Of a stretch of 11,454 nt of DNA, positions 1 through 6,490 are shown piece by piece. Position 1 is the first letter of the stretch. Each line of letters begins with the position of its first letter. This DNA is from an uncultured Bacilli bacterium. GTDB taxonomy: Bacteria > Bacillota_I > Bacilli_A > RF39 > UBA660. The notes under the pieces were generated by a model, which was not told the DNA's origin, did not search any database, and saw only the letters and a list, made by a program, of their open reading frames with translations. The stretch spans positions 1-11,454 of the forward strand of contig CAOOMX010000030.1 of the NCBI GenBank assembly GCA_948497845.1. The letters are read 5' to 3'. The translations under genes were made by a program, and so were the position numbers.

Positions 1-335
1 ATAAGAGTGATACAACATATGAAGCAAAAGTTGGATTATCTTATGTAAGTGAATATGGATATGCATCAGATCCAAGTTATTGGACAATAGATCTATTTCA
101 TTATGGTTCAACATCAGGAAAAGACTGGATGCGTCTAGAAAATGCTGTTTATTGGACAATCACTCGCATGTCCGAAAATTCGTATTATGCGTTCACCGTC
201 CTTAGCCCAGGGAACGTAAACGGCGGTAATGTGAGCTACGATGGCTGCGTACGACCTACCTTCAATCTTGTATCAAGTGTAAAAATATCCAGAGGACAAG
301 GAACAGAATCTGACCCTTTTAGAATAGAAGTATAG
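1..335 (+). CDS. C-terminal end of a surface protein with a hypervariable-looking tail (5' partial)
   Basis: An open frame enters from the left edge (first full codon at 3) and ends at TAG 333-335, giving about 110 residues. The order of features is a Y/G-rich stretch (GLSYVSEYGYASDP), the core WMRLENAVYWTITR, a variable-looking stretch, then CVRPTFNL and GTESDPFRIEV. The pattern aromatic-W-T-I, G-x-V, VRPxFxL, SDPxRI resembles the C-terminal C-type-lectin/DUF6273-like domain of large exported paralogous proteins in gut Firmicutes; that assignment is from memory of the family. No N-terminus is visible, so secretion or anchoring cannot be judged. Codons 180-269 are much more GC-rich than the first 120 bases. 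The likely role is ligand display or adhesion, but this is inference. The gene ends about 30 bases before a strong terminator. Confidence 0.6.
   Translation, partial: KSDTTYEAKVGLSYVSEYGYASDPSYWTIDLFHYGSTSGKDWMRLENAVYWTITRMSENSYYAFTVLSPGNVNGGNVSYDGCVRPTFNLVSSVKISRGQGTESDPFRIEV
180..269 (+). other. Candidate DGR variable region at the 3' end of the surface gene
   Basis: By direct count these 30 codons hold 46 G/C of 90 (51%), in an otherwise strongly AT-rich gene. Twenty-one of the 30 codons end in C or T. They encode Y, F, T, V, L, S, N, G, D and C, the products expected when AAY codons of a template are randomised to NNY. The block sits directly before the conserved VRPxFxL tail, where DGR variable regions normally lie in lectin-fold targets. 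No template repeat or reverse transcriptase is in this window, so the call rests on composition and position only. A recombined cassette from another locus would look similar. Confidence 0.4.
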
Positions 336-364
336 AGAAAATACAAAGAAATAAAAGAAATGAA

Positions 365-400
365 AAATGCTAATCCATTAAAGGGTTAGCATTTATTTTT
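365..400. terminator. Bidirectional rho-independent terminator
   Basis: The 12-bp arms AAATGCTAATCC (365-376) and GGGTTAGCATTT (383-394) pair with one G-U around a 6-nt ATTAAA loop. ATTTTT follows on the plus strand. On the minus strand the stem is followed by TTCATTTC, so it can serve both convergent genes. The TAA stop of the VanY-type gene (395-393) lies inside the right arm. Confidence 0.85.
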
Positions 401-1358
401 CGATGAAATAAGCATAGTATTCATCAAAAGTAATGTTATTTTCATAAATATAAGTAGCAGCTTCAATACCAACATAGCGATAATGCCAAGATTCAAAACC
501 ATAACCTGTAATATTTACTTTATCTTCTGGATAACGAAGTGTAAAACCAAAGCGATGAGCATTATCTTTTAGCCATAAAGCTTCTTCAGTATCTTTAAAA
601 GTATTTTTATTACTATTATTTTTACTAAAAATATCTAAAGAAAGTCCTGTTTGATGTTCACTACTTCCTGGCCTAGCTGCTATAGTGTCAGCGTATCTTT
701 CACCACGTTTTTTCATATAATCATCATAAACTTTTTCCTGACTTTGATAAGATCTGTAGGCACTATTAATCATTAAATAAAATTCATCATTTTGAGCTTC
801 ATTCCACATATCTAAAAAAGCATTATAAGCTATTTCGCGTACTTGTTTACTCCCAGCATCTCCCCAAGCATATTTAGTTGAAACATTTACTAAATCATCT
901 GGAACATAATCGCTTGGTAATTTATAATATTTATTCACAAGCATCAAAGTATCAAGTTCTAGATTAGCATCTTGCATTTGTTCATAAAATTTATGATTTA
1001 GATGGGTATTGATATCTCTAACAACTTCATCTGCATTCTTTTTCTTAGCTGTATCCATATAAGCTAGATAATCTTTCCAATTCTTCTTCAAAAAATATTT
1101 TTCTTCTATAAGGGAAAAAATTCTTTCATCCACATTTTCATTTAAAAAGTATTCTATTTCATCATGATCAAAATGTTCTTCTAAAATTTTGGCTTGTTCT
1201 AGACTATAGCCGTGTTCTATGAGTTTATATTGATATGTTTTTTTATAGACATAATCTTTATAAATCTGTATACCGGAGTAAGAACCAATGATTAAAAGAA
1301 CAACTAATATAAGAAGAATCCAAACACCTTTTTTTAACTTTAACTTTTTCTTTTTCAT
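393..1358 (-). CDS. VanY-type D-alanyl-D-alanine carboxypeptidase (peptidase family M15B)
   Basis: The enzyme removes the terminal D-Ala of peptidoglycan stem peptides outside the membrane. The 321-residue product begins with a lysine-rich stretch and one hydrophobic helix (about 11-30), a signal anchor. An unassigned helical spacer (about 40-180) precedes the C-terminal catalytic domain. The visible zinc-site motifs are SSEHQTGLSLD (His235, Asp242) and ESWHYRYVG (catalytic Glu289, His292), in the order and spacing of M15B enzymes. The upstream substrate-binding motif SAYRSYQSQ is also present. The ATG at 1358 follows a GGTGG Shine-Dalgarno a few bases upstream. No vanS/R/H/A/X neighbours are present, so this is better read as a housekeeping envelope peptidase than as a glycopeptide-resistance gene. 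All catalytic residues are intact. Confidence 0.9.
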   Translation of the reverse strand: MKKKKLKLKKGVWILLILVVLLIIGSYSGIQIYKDYVYKKTYQYKLIEHGYSLEQAKILEEHFDHDEIEYFLNENVDERIFSLIEEKYFLKKNWKDYLAYMDTAKKKNADEVVRDINTHLNHKFYEQMQDANLELDTLMLVNKYYKLPSDYVPDDLVNVSTKYAWGDAGSKQVREIAYNAFLDMWNEAQNDEFYLMINSAYRSYQSQEKVYDDYMKKRGERYADTIAARPGSSEHQTGLSLDIFSKNNSNKNTFKDTEEALWLKDNAHRFGFTLRYPEDKVNITGYGFESWHYRYVGIEAATYIYENNITFDEYYAYFIEK

Positions 1359-1381
1359 AAAACCACCATTATTTCACTTAA

Positions 1382-1390
1382 ATTATAGCA
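1382..1390 (-). promoter_or_regulatory. Extended -10 promoter for the VanY-type gene
   Basis: The minus strand reads TGC-TATAAT (1390 to 1382), a consensus -10 with an upstream TGn extension, 24 bases before the ATG at 1358. The -35 at 17-bp spacing (TTTATT, 1410-1405) is poor, as is usual for extended -10 promoters. Confidence 0.55.
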
Positions 1391-1398
1391 CATAACGC

Positions 1399-1427
1399 TT
1401 TACAAATAAAGATTTCTATAGTAAGAT
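1399..1427 (+). promoter_or_regulatory. Sigma-A type promoter for the 1450 gene
   Basis: TTTACA (1399-1404), a 17-bp spacer, then TAAGAT (1422-1427), about 22 bases before the ATG at 1450. It lies back to back with the VanY-type promoter within about 45 bp, so the two polymerase footprints would compete. Confidence 0.45.
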
Positions 1428-1449
1428 TAATTTAAGATAAGGTGGTAAG

Positions 1450-1806
1450 ATGAACATAAACAAGCAAATTGTTTCTATGTGTGAAAACTTTTATAAAATA
1501 ATTAATTTTGAACCTCTAGAAGGAGATCTTGTTACAGAAAAGCTAATACGTATATATCAAGAATATATATTTAATATAGATATAAATGATAAAGAAGCCG
1601 TAGCATCGGTATTAAAACTAGATTCTGTTTTAGGCAATTATATCAATGATTTTGGTTTTAGAAAAGAATTACAAAAACAAATAGTAAAAGTACATATTGA
1701 TCGAAGTAAGAATATTCTAAAACAATTTATAGATAATATCATAAAGATCTTTAACTCTTATGAAGAGTATACAACTAGAGTGATTTACATTTCTCGGTGG
1801 ATTTAG
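1450..1806 (+). CDS. Hypothetical 118-residue cytosolic protein
   Basis: I do not recognise a family. The start is well supported: AAGGTGG lies 5 bases before the ATG and a plausible promoter sits just upstream. The product is mostly predicted helix, with many I/K/N/E residues, no signal peptide and no long hydrophobic segment. One Cys (residue 11) and no obvious metal or nucleotide motif are seen. Its last 32 bases run into the 3' end of gerB on the opposite strand (tail-to-tail overlap 1775-1806). It stands alone between the divergent VanY-type gene and the convergent ger operon, so context gives no function. Codon use matches the neighbours. Confidence 0.6.
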   Translation: MNINKQIVSMCENFYKIINFEPLEGDLVTEKLIRIYQEYIFNIDINDKEAVASVLKLDSVLGNYINDFGFRKELQKQIVKVHIDRSKNILKQFIDNIIKIFNSYEEYTTRVIYISRWI

Positions 1807-2824
1807 TAAGTCCTTTTTTTATACCTAAAAGAGCAAAGATAAAAATGATAAATAATAGGAAAACAAAGGTAAATGATTGATAAATACTAATAGTTATCCT
1901 ATAGTCGCTGATAACGAAATTACCTACAATGAATAAAAGAATAAATAGGATAATGTAAGTAATCCAACCTTTTTTATAATGACAAATATCTTTTATCTTT
2001 TTAGAAGCTAAACTAATGGCGATAAAAATATCAAAAATCCAACTAAGAGCTAAAAAGCTTTCTATATTTTGAATAAAGTTAAAGAAGTTAATAAGTCTTA
2101 AAATGGTAAATTCAGGATAACTAAATGTTTTTACTAAATTACTACCAAAAGAACCTACGATATAATTAAGCATAATAAATAGAGTAAGGAAGGTTAGAGT
2201 ATAAGACTTTAAATTGTTTTTAAAACTTGTTTTTTCTTCCAATAACAAAATATACGGAGCAGTTGTAAGAACAGCAAAATTAAGAGCTGTTAAGAAAATA
2301 TTTGTTTTAGAAATCGTATAAATAGGTAAGAAATTTTCAAAACGAACATAAGGAGCTGTTGCAAAAGTTTTGATGATAATTAAAGACATGCCAACCCAAA
2401 AGAGAATTTGTGCCATACGAGCTATGGCTTGTGTTCCTTTGTTTCCTAAGAAGATAGCTAAGAATAAGAAAGGCGCACAAGAGACAATTGTTTTAGTAAA
2501 AGGTAAATAATAGGAATAAATAAATGTTCCAAAGACCAAGAAAAGAAGGAAAATTAAAAAGAGGTAATAAAGTAGGAGTAAGAAGCGCAGAAGAAGATTT
2601 AAAGGCGTTTTCTTAATTAAATAATTATGTAAGGTGCCTTGTATAGAAGTACTTAATTTTGTATAAAGATAAAGTATCCCTATACCGATTAAAAAACCTA
2701 TAATAACACCAATCCAGGCATCTTTTTCTCCAAGGCCTAAAATTAAGGAAACACCTCCCCCTAAAAATAAAGAACGGCTTACTAAGAATTTTGTTTGTAT
2801 ATTTTGATTATCAGTTATTTTCAT
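1775..2824 (-). CDS. gerAB: Spore germinant receptor subunit B (GerAB/APC-like permease)
   Basis: This is the integral-membrane B subunit of a Ger-type nutrient receptor, thought to bind the germinant in the spore inner membrane; the family belongs to the amino acid/polyamine permease superfamily. About ten hydrophobic helices fill the ~349-residue product. The N-terminus MKITDNQNIQTKFL resembles the family's usual I-x-x-x-Q opening. The frame is open to an ATG at 2869, but that would add a 15-residue non-family extension reaching further into gerC. The ATG at 2824 is preferred, although its best Shine-Dalgarno (AAGGA) is about 16 bases away. It overlaps the gerC end (2811) by 14 bases, so translational coupling is likely. 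It is the last gene of the operon and converges with the 1450 gene. Confidence 0.85.
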   Translation of the reverse strand: MKITDNQNIQTKFLVSRSLFLGGGVSLILGLGEKDAWIGVIIGFLIGIGILYLYTKLSTSIQGTLHNYLIKKTPLNLLLRFLLLLYYLFLIFLLFLVFGTFIYSYYLPFTKTIVSCAPFLFLAIFLGNKGTQAIARMAQILFWVGMSLIIIKTFATAPYVRFENFLPIYTISKTNIFLTALNFAVLTTAPYILLLEEKTSFKNNLKSYTLTFLTLFIMLNYIVGSFGSNLVKTFSYPEFTILRLINFFNFIQNIESFLALSWIFDIFIAISLASKKIKDICHYKKGWITYIILFILLFIVGNFVISDYRITISIYQSFTFVFLLFIIFIFALLGIKKGLTKSTEKCKSL

Positions 2825-3887
2825 AAATACTATAAACCAATCCTTTCTTATTAATAACAACTTTAACATTGGTACTTATTTTAGCATGTTGCCAAAGTTC
2901 ATCATTTTTATCTCTAGACTTTACATAATAAGCATGTGCTAAGCCTAGAAAATCTGTATTAGCCTCTTGTGTTTTTCTAATAAACGCTTCTAATTTTTCG
3001 TTTAGTAATTTAGAAAAATCTTCATCTAAAGCAGTTAAGACTTCTGCATTTTTAATATCAAAATTAGGCCCATTATTCATTATTTTAGCCCGATAAACAG
3101 CATCGACTTTTATTTCATCTTTGGTAACTCCTATCTTACTTTTAATATCGTATAAAGCGATAGCAAAAGAATCACCTTCATAATAAAGATTAAATAATGG
3201 TTTTCTTATTTCATTTCTCAAAATATTATAAAGAATAGCATCTTCATTACTAAAAATATCAATCATTTTATATTCATCAAAGACAGCCATACCATCTATA
3301 AAGAAATTATTATCAACAACATTAATAACACTCAAGGAAGTATCTTTTCCAAAATCAAGTATTTCTTGTAAAACAATATGGAACTTTTTATCAATGGTAT
3401 AATCTGATGCAAAAGCATTTGTTTGTAAAAGGGTAATGATAGAACTTGATGCAATAGGATTTTCTTCTGTTTTGGCAAGAAAAACATCTTCAGGAGAAAT
3501 ATCTTTACTAACAACAATATTAAAATTTTCTCTTAAATAAGTACTACGAATAAAAAAGTCAGCAATTTCTTGTAAATGATTTTTAGCAACTGATTCACTA
3601 ATTACAACCAATTTGGTATGAGAATAATATGCACGATGACTAAGTAAATCGGCAGCTTTTTCTAAAGCAATAGCAATACTTTTATCTTGAGCTGTCCTTG
3701 TGTAGGTACTAATTTTTCCATCTTTTTTATCTACTTTTTCATTTAAAACTTCCAAAGTAACAGCAAAACCATTTTCATTATAATCAAGACCAATTCCTGA
3801 AATAATGGCCATTTCATTTACTTCTTTATAATCACTACATCCTCCTAAAAAAAGGATAAGGGTAAATAAAACAAATATTTTTTTCAT
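2811..3887 (-). CDS. gerAC: Spore germinant receptor lipoprotein subunit C (Ger(x)C family)
   Basis: This is the lipoprotein subunit of the receptor, anchored to the outer face of the spore inner membrane. The signal peptide has a short basic start, a hydrophobic core and lipobox LGGC with lipidated Cys17. The mature protein begins SDYKEVNEMAIISGIGLDY, the typical Ger(x)C opening (K/R-E-[IV]-N-x-x-A-[IV]-[IV]-x-G-[IV]-G-[IL]-D). At 358 residues it is close to family size. AAGGAGA lies just before the ATG. The start overlaps the gerA stop by four bases (ATGA, 3887-3884), the classic coupled arrangement. The gene order A-C-B differs from the A-B-C order of Bacillus subtilis gerA. Confidence 0.9.
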   Translation of the reverse strand: MKKIFVLFTLILFLGGCSDYKEVNEMAIISGIGLDYNENGFAVTLEVLNEKVDKKDGKISTYTRTAQDKSIAIALEKAADLLSHRAYYSHTKLVVISESVAKNHLQEIADFFIRSTYLRENFNIVVSKDISPEDVFLAKTEENPIASSSIITLLQTNAFASDYTIDKKFHIVLQEILDFGKDTSLSVINVVDNNFFIDGMAVFDEYKMIDIFSNEDAILYNILRNEIRKPLFNLYYEGDSFAIALYDIKSKIGVTKDEIKVDAVYRAKIMNNGPNFDIKNAEVLTALDEDFSKLLNEKLEAFIRKTQEANTDFLGLAHAYYVKSRDKNDELWQHAKISTNVKVVINKKGLVYSIYENN

Positions 3888-5308
3888 AGATTCTCCTTTT
3901 CTTTCGTTAAATTATCTTTAACGAATAATCGACTTCTTTTTGTATCTTTACGAAGAGGTTGTTTTACAACGGTATCATTAAAGTACGATTTATCAAAAGG
4001 TGCAAAAGGTGCAAAGTATAGATGATTAAAAGAAGTAGTATTAAGGGTATAAATAAAGAAGAATAAAAAGGCAAGCATTAATCCATAAAGTCCGAATAAA
4101 GCTGCTCCTATTGTAAAAATAACGCGGAAGAAACGGATAGCATTATTAAGTTCAGTATTAGTAAAAATAAGATTAGAAATAAAGGTAATAGCTACAATAA
4201 TAATCATAATAGGAGTAACAATTCCTGCTGAAACAGAAGCTTCTCCAATAATGATTGCCCCTAAAACAGAAATAGCTGACCCATAAGAGGAAGGAAAGCG
4301 CAAATCACTTTCTCTTAAGATCTCACAAATAAAGAGCATAATCACTGTTTCAATGACGGCTGGAAAAGGAACTCCATCCCGCTGGACAGCGAAATTAATA
4401 AGCAAAGTTGTAGGGATAGCTTCCTGGTTAAAGTTAATTAAAGCTACATATAAAGCTGGTGTTGCAATCGTAATAAAAAAAGAAATAATACGTAGGATTT
4501 TAATAAAATTAACATTGACACTTTTATTATAGTTATCAAAATTAGGATTTATATAGTCGATTAAATAAGAGGGAAGAATTAAAGCAAAAGGAGAAGTATC
4601 AGTCATGATAACTACTTTTCCTTCTAATAAAGCCATGGCAACAATATCAGGTCTTTCTGTTTGATAAACGGTTGGGTAAACGCTTTTATTTTCTCCATCT
4701 AATAAAAAAGCAAGACTACTAGCATCTAAAATACCATCAATATCAATAGCATCAATGCGTTCCAAAATATTTTTAACAAGACCTTTATCAGCGATGTCAT
4801 CAAAATAAAGAACGCCTACTTGAGTAGATGTTTTTCTCCCTACAATGCGATTTTCAATTTTTAAAGAACTGGATTTCAAACGTCTTTTAATTAAACCAAT
4901 ATTTGTTTGGTAGTTTTCGACAAAAGCATCTTTTGGTCCGTTGATAGAAGGTTCCACATCACTAATATTAATACTTCTAGTAAGGTCAGCTTTTGTTTCT
5001 ATGGCAAAGATTTGGTCTTTTAAAATGATAACTGTAAATCCATTGGTAAGATAAAATTCAATTTGGTCTACTTCAAGTATTTGGGTAGTATTAGGACCTG
5101 CTAAAAAAGAATCAAGATTATTTTTATTGATTTTTTCTTTATTAGCAATAAGACTTTTTAATATATAATCATTAACTTTATCGCTTCCACTAACGGTTTC
5201 TAAAAAAATACACCATATAGAATCAAACATTGATATAGGAATTTCTTTTGTAATTAAATCTGGATTTTTCTTAAATTCATCTTGAACTCTTTTAACAATT
5301 TTATTCAT
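3884..5308 (-). CDS. gerAA: Spore germinant receptor subunit A (GerA family)
   Basis: This is the A subunit of the Ger receptor: an N-terminal soluble domain followed by a C-terminal membrane domain. Family motifs, numbered from the longer ATG at 5320, are EPSINGPKDAFVEN (~123-136), GRKTSTQV (~161-168), YPTVYQTERPD (~215-225), PALYVALINFNQEAIPTTLL (~288-307) and GVPFPAVIE with RFPSSYGSAISVLGA (~316-355). About five membrane segments lie between ~272 and 428. Two starts are possible. I prefer ATG 5308 (474 residues) because GGTGA lies about 5 bases upstream of it. The predicted sigma-G start point also falls at or after the first ATG. The C-terminus is basic and polar. No sequence damage is seen, so the receptor is probably functional. 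Confidence 0.92.
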   Translation of the reverse strand: MNKIVKRVQDEFKKNPDLITKEIPISMFDSIWCIFLETVSGSDKVNDYILKSLIANKEKINKNNLDSFLAGPNTTQILEVDQIEFYLTNGFTVIILKDQIFAIETKADLTRSINISDVEPSINGPKDAFVENYQTNIGLIKRRLKSSSLKIENRIVGRKTSTQVGVLYFDDIADKGLVKNILERIDAIDIDGILDASSLAFLLDGENKSVYPTVYQTERPDIVAMALLEGKVVIMTDTSPFALILPSYLIDYINPNFDNYNKSVNVNFIKILRIISFFITIATPALYVALINFNQEAIPTTLLINFAVQRDGVPFPAVIETVIMLFICEILRESDLRFPSSYGSAISVLGAIIIGEASVSAGIVTPIMIIIVAITFISNLIFTNTELNNAIRFFRVIFTIGAALFGLYGLMLAFLFFFIYTLNTTSFNHLYFAPFAPFDKSYFNDTVVKQPLRKDTKRSRLFVKDNLTKEKENL

Positions 5309-5323
5309 GCCATTCACCATTTT

Positions 5324-5353
5324 TAGTATTATCTTAATTTACCAATTTTATAC
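5324..5353 (-). promoter_or_regulatory. Candidate forespore sigma-G promoter of the ger operon
   Basis: The minus strand carries GTATA (5353-5349), an 18-base spacer, then AATACTA (5330-5324). The B. subtilis sigma-G consensus is GHATR-N18-CATWHTA; the -35 fits at every position and the -10 at six of seven (A for the first C). Transcription would start near 5317, leaving a leader of only about 9 bases before the ATG at 5308. No good sigma-A pair was seen in this interval. Confidence 0.5.
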
Positions 5354-5405
5354 AAATGTAAAAACAGAATTAAACCAAATATAACTTTATGATCTTTCAA
5401 AAATA

Positions 5406-5414
5406 TGCTATACT
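5406..5414 (+). promoter_or_regulatory. Extended -10 promoter for the LiaF-like/rlmD operon
   Basis: TGC-TATACT (5406-5414) lies 18 bases before the ATG at 5432, with no convincing -35. Transcription would begin around 5421, at the Shine-Dalgarno AAGGTGAT itself, so the leader is very short. No other promoter is evident before rlmD, so this one probably serves 5432-7687. Confidence 0.5.
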
Positions 5415-5431
5415 TTTAAAAAGGTGATGAA

Positions 5432-6070
5432 ATGAAAAAGACGATTTTAGGAACAATTATCATATGTATAGGAATAATTTTATTAGGAAATACATTAGAG
5501 ATATGGGATTTAAACATATTTTTTAAAGGATGGTGGACGCTTTTCATAATTATTCCATCATTAATTAGTTTGGTAGAACAAGAGAATAAAATCAATGCAT
5601 TTTTAAGTTTATTAATAGGAATACTTTTATTATTAGCAACTCGACATATTATTTCATGGCATATGGTAGGAAGAGTCTTTTTACCAATATTCATCATCGT
5701 TTTAGGGCTTTTAATTATATTTGGTAATAAGAAAAAAACAAAGATTAGAAGTGAAAATGCCAAAGAATATCTTTCGGTTTTTTCCAGTGTAGATGAAGAA
5801 ATAACAGAAGTAAAAGAAGATTTTACAGCAACAGCTGTATTTGGTGGAATAGAATTAGATTTAAAAGAAGCCACCATTAAAGAAGATATTTTAATTAGTT
5901 GTGTATCTGTTTTCGGAGGGATTAAGTTACAATTACCTAAAGATGTAAAGGTTGAGATAAATGGAGTACCAATATTTGGAGGAGCAGAAAATAAAAGAAG
6001 GGGTAAAACTGGTAAAGTAAAAGTAATCATTGATTATGTGAGTGTTTTCGGTGGCATTGAAATAGAATAA
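5432..6070 (+). CDS. LiaF-like membrane protein (LiaI/LiaF-type TM domain plus VFGG-repeat domain)
   Basis: The N-terminal half has four hydrophobic segments (about 4-20, 33-48, 54-70 and 80-98) with the GWWTLFIIIPSL pattern typical of LiaI/LiaF-like TM domains. The C-terminal half carries four VFGG/IFGG turns (136-139, 160-163, 181-184, 205-208) spaced by short beta strands, as in the LiaF/DUF2154 'cell-wall-active antibiotics response' beta-helix. LiaF proteins repress the LiaRS two-component system that senses envelope stress. No liaR or liaS lies in the window, so partner and role are inferred. The start is fixed by AAGGTGATG just upstream. The stop TAA abuts the next ATG, showing co-translation. 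Confidence 0.75.
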   Translation: MKKTILGTIIICIGIILLGNTLEIWDLNIFFKGWWTLFIIIPSLISLVEQENKINAFLSLLIGILLLLATRHIISWHMVGRVFLPIFIIVLGLLIIFGNKKKTKIRSENAKEYLSVFSSVDEEITEVKEDFTATAVFGGIELDLKEATIKEDILISCVSVFGGIKLQLPKDVKVEINGVPIFGGAENKRRGKTGKVKVIIDYVSVFGGIEIE

Positions 6071-6487
6071 ATGAAAGAAATTGTAAAAAGATACTGGCTT
6101 AGTGGTTGTTTACTTTTATTAAGCATAATGTTATTTTTAAATCATTTCTTATGGCAAAGTACAGGCATAGAAATGTTTTTAAAAATAATCTTTTTTCTAA
6201 ACCTTCTTCTGTTTTTTAAAATCCATCATTTTTTTCGGGGATTATTCTTCTTAATTGTTACATCCATTACCTTTGTCCCTATCATACTCATCTTTCTTTT
6301 ACTAGCGGAAGCAAATGTTTTTACTTACAAAACATTTGATGTGCTTCTTTTACCCATACTCATCTTACATTTAAGTTTTTATACTTTTATAGCAAATACT
6401 AAAATAGGGCAAAGCGTACGAAAGATAGAGACTGGAATAGTACAAAGTACCAGAAAAGCCGTATTAAACTTTTTTAGAAAGGATTAA
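6071..6487 (+). CDS. Small four-helix membrane protein, function unknown
   Basis: I do not recognise a family. The 138-residue product has four strongly hydrophobic segments at about 10-27, 33-50, 56-79 and 89-108. A basic, Ser/Thr-rich cytoplasmic tail follows (SVRKIETGIVQSTRKAVLNF). The ATG begins directly after the stop of the LiaF-like gene. The only Shine-Dalgarno-like match (GGTGG) is about 15 bases upstream, so initiation probably depends on coupling to the upstream gene. It lies three bases before rlmD. Position beside a LiaF-like protein suggests a membrane or envelope-stress partner; nothing in the residues proves that. A tail-to-membrane role such as that of LiaI/PspC-type proteins is possible. 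Confidence 0.65.
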   Translation: MKEIVKRYWLSGCLLLLSIMLFLNHFLWQSTGIEMFLKIIFFLNLLLFFKIHHFFRGLFFLIVTSITFVPIILIFLLLAEANVFTYKTFDVLLLPILILHLSFYTFIANTKIGQSVRKIETGIVQSTRKAVLNFFRKD

Positions 6488-6490
6488 AAA

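Noticed and set aside
393..1358. Glycopeptide-resistance vanY
   Set aside because: No van ligase, dehydrogenase, vanX or regulator genes accompany it. M15B carboxypeptidases are common envelope genes.
2825..2869. Upstream ATG at 2869 as the start of gerB
   Set aside because: It adds 15 residues that do not fit the family and lengthens the overlap with gerC to 59 bases. The inner ATG at 2824 gives the usual N-terminus.
3332..3517. 61-residue minus-strand open frame
   Set aside because: It is an out-of-frame shadow entirely inside gerC, with Leu/Lys-rich low-complexity sequence.
5309..5320. First ATG at 5320 as the gerA start
   Set aside because: It has no Shine-Dalgarno and would lie at or before the predicted transcription start. 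ATG 5308 has GGTGA at good spacing.
5416..6030. 204-residue minus-strand open frame
   Set aside because: It is the antisense shadow of the LiaF-like gene, which has a promoter, ribosome binding site and recognisable domains on the plus strand.
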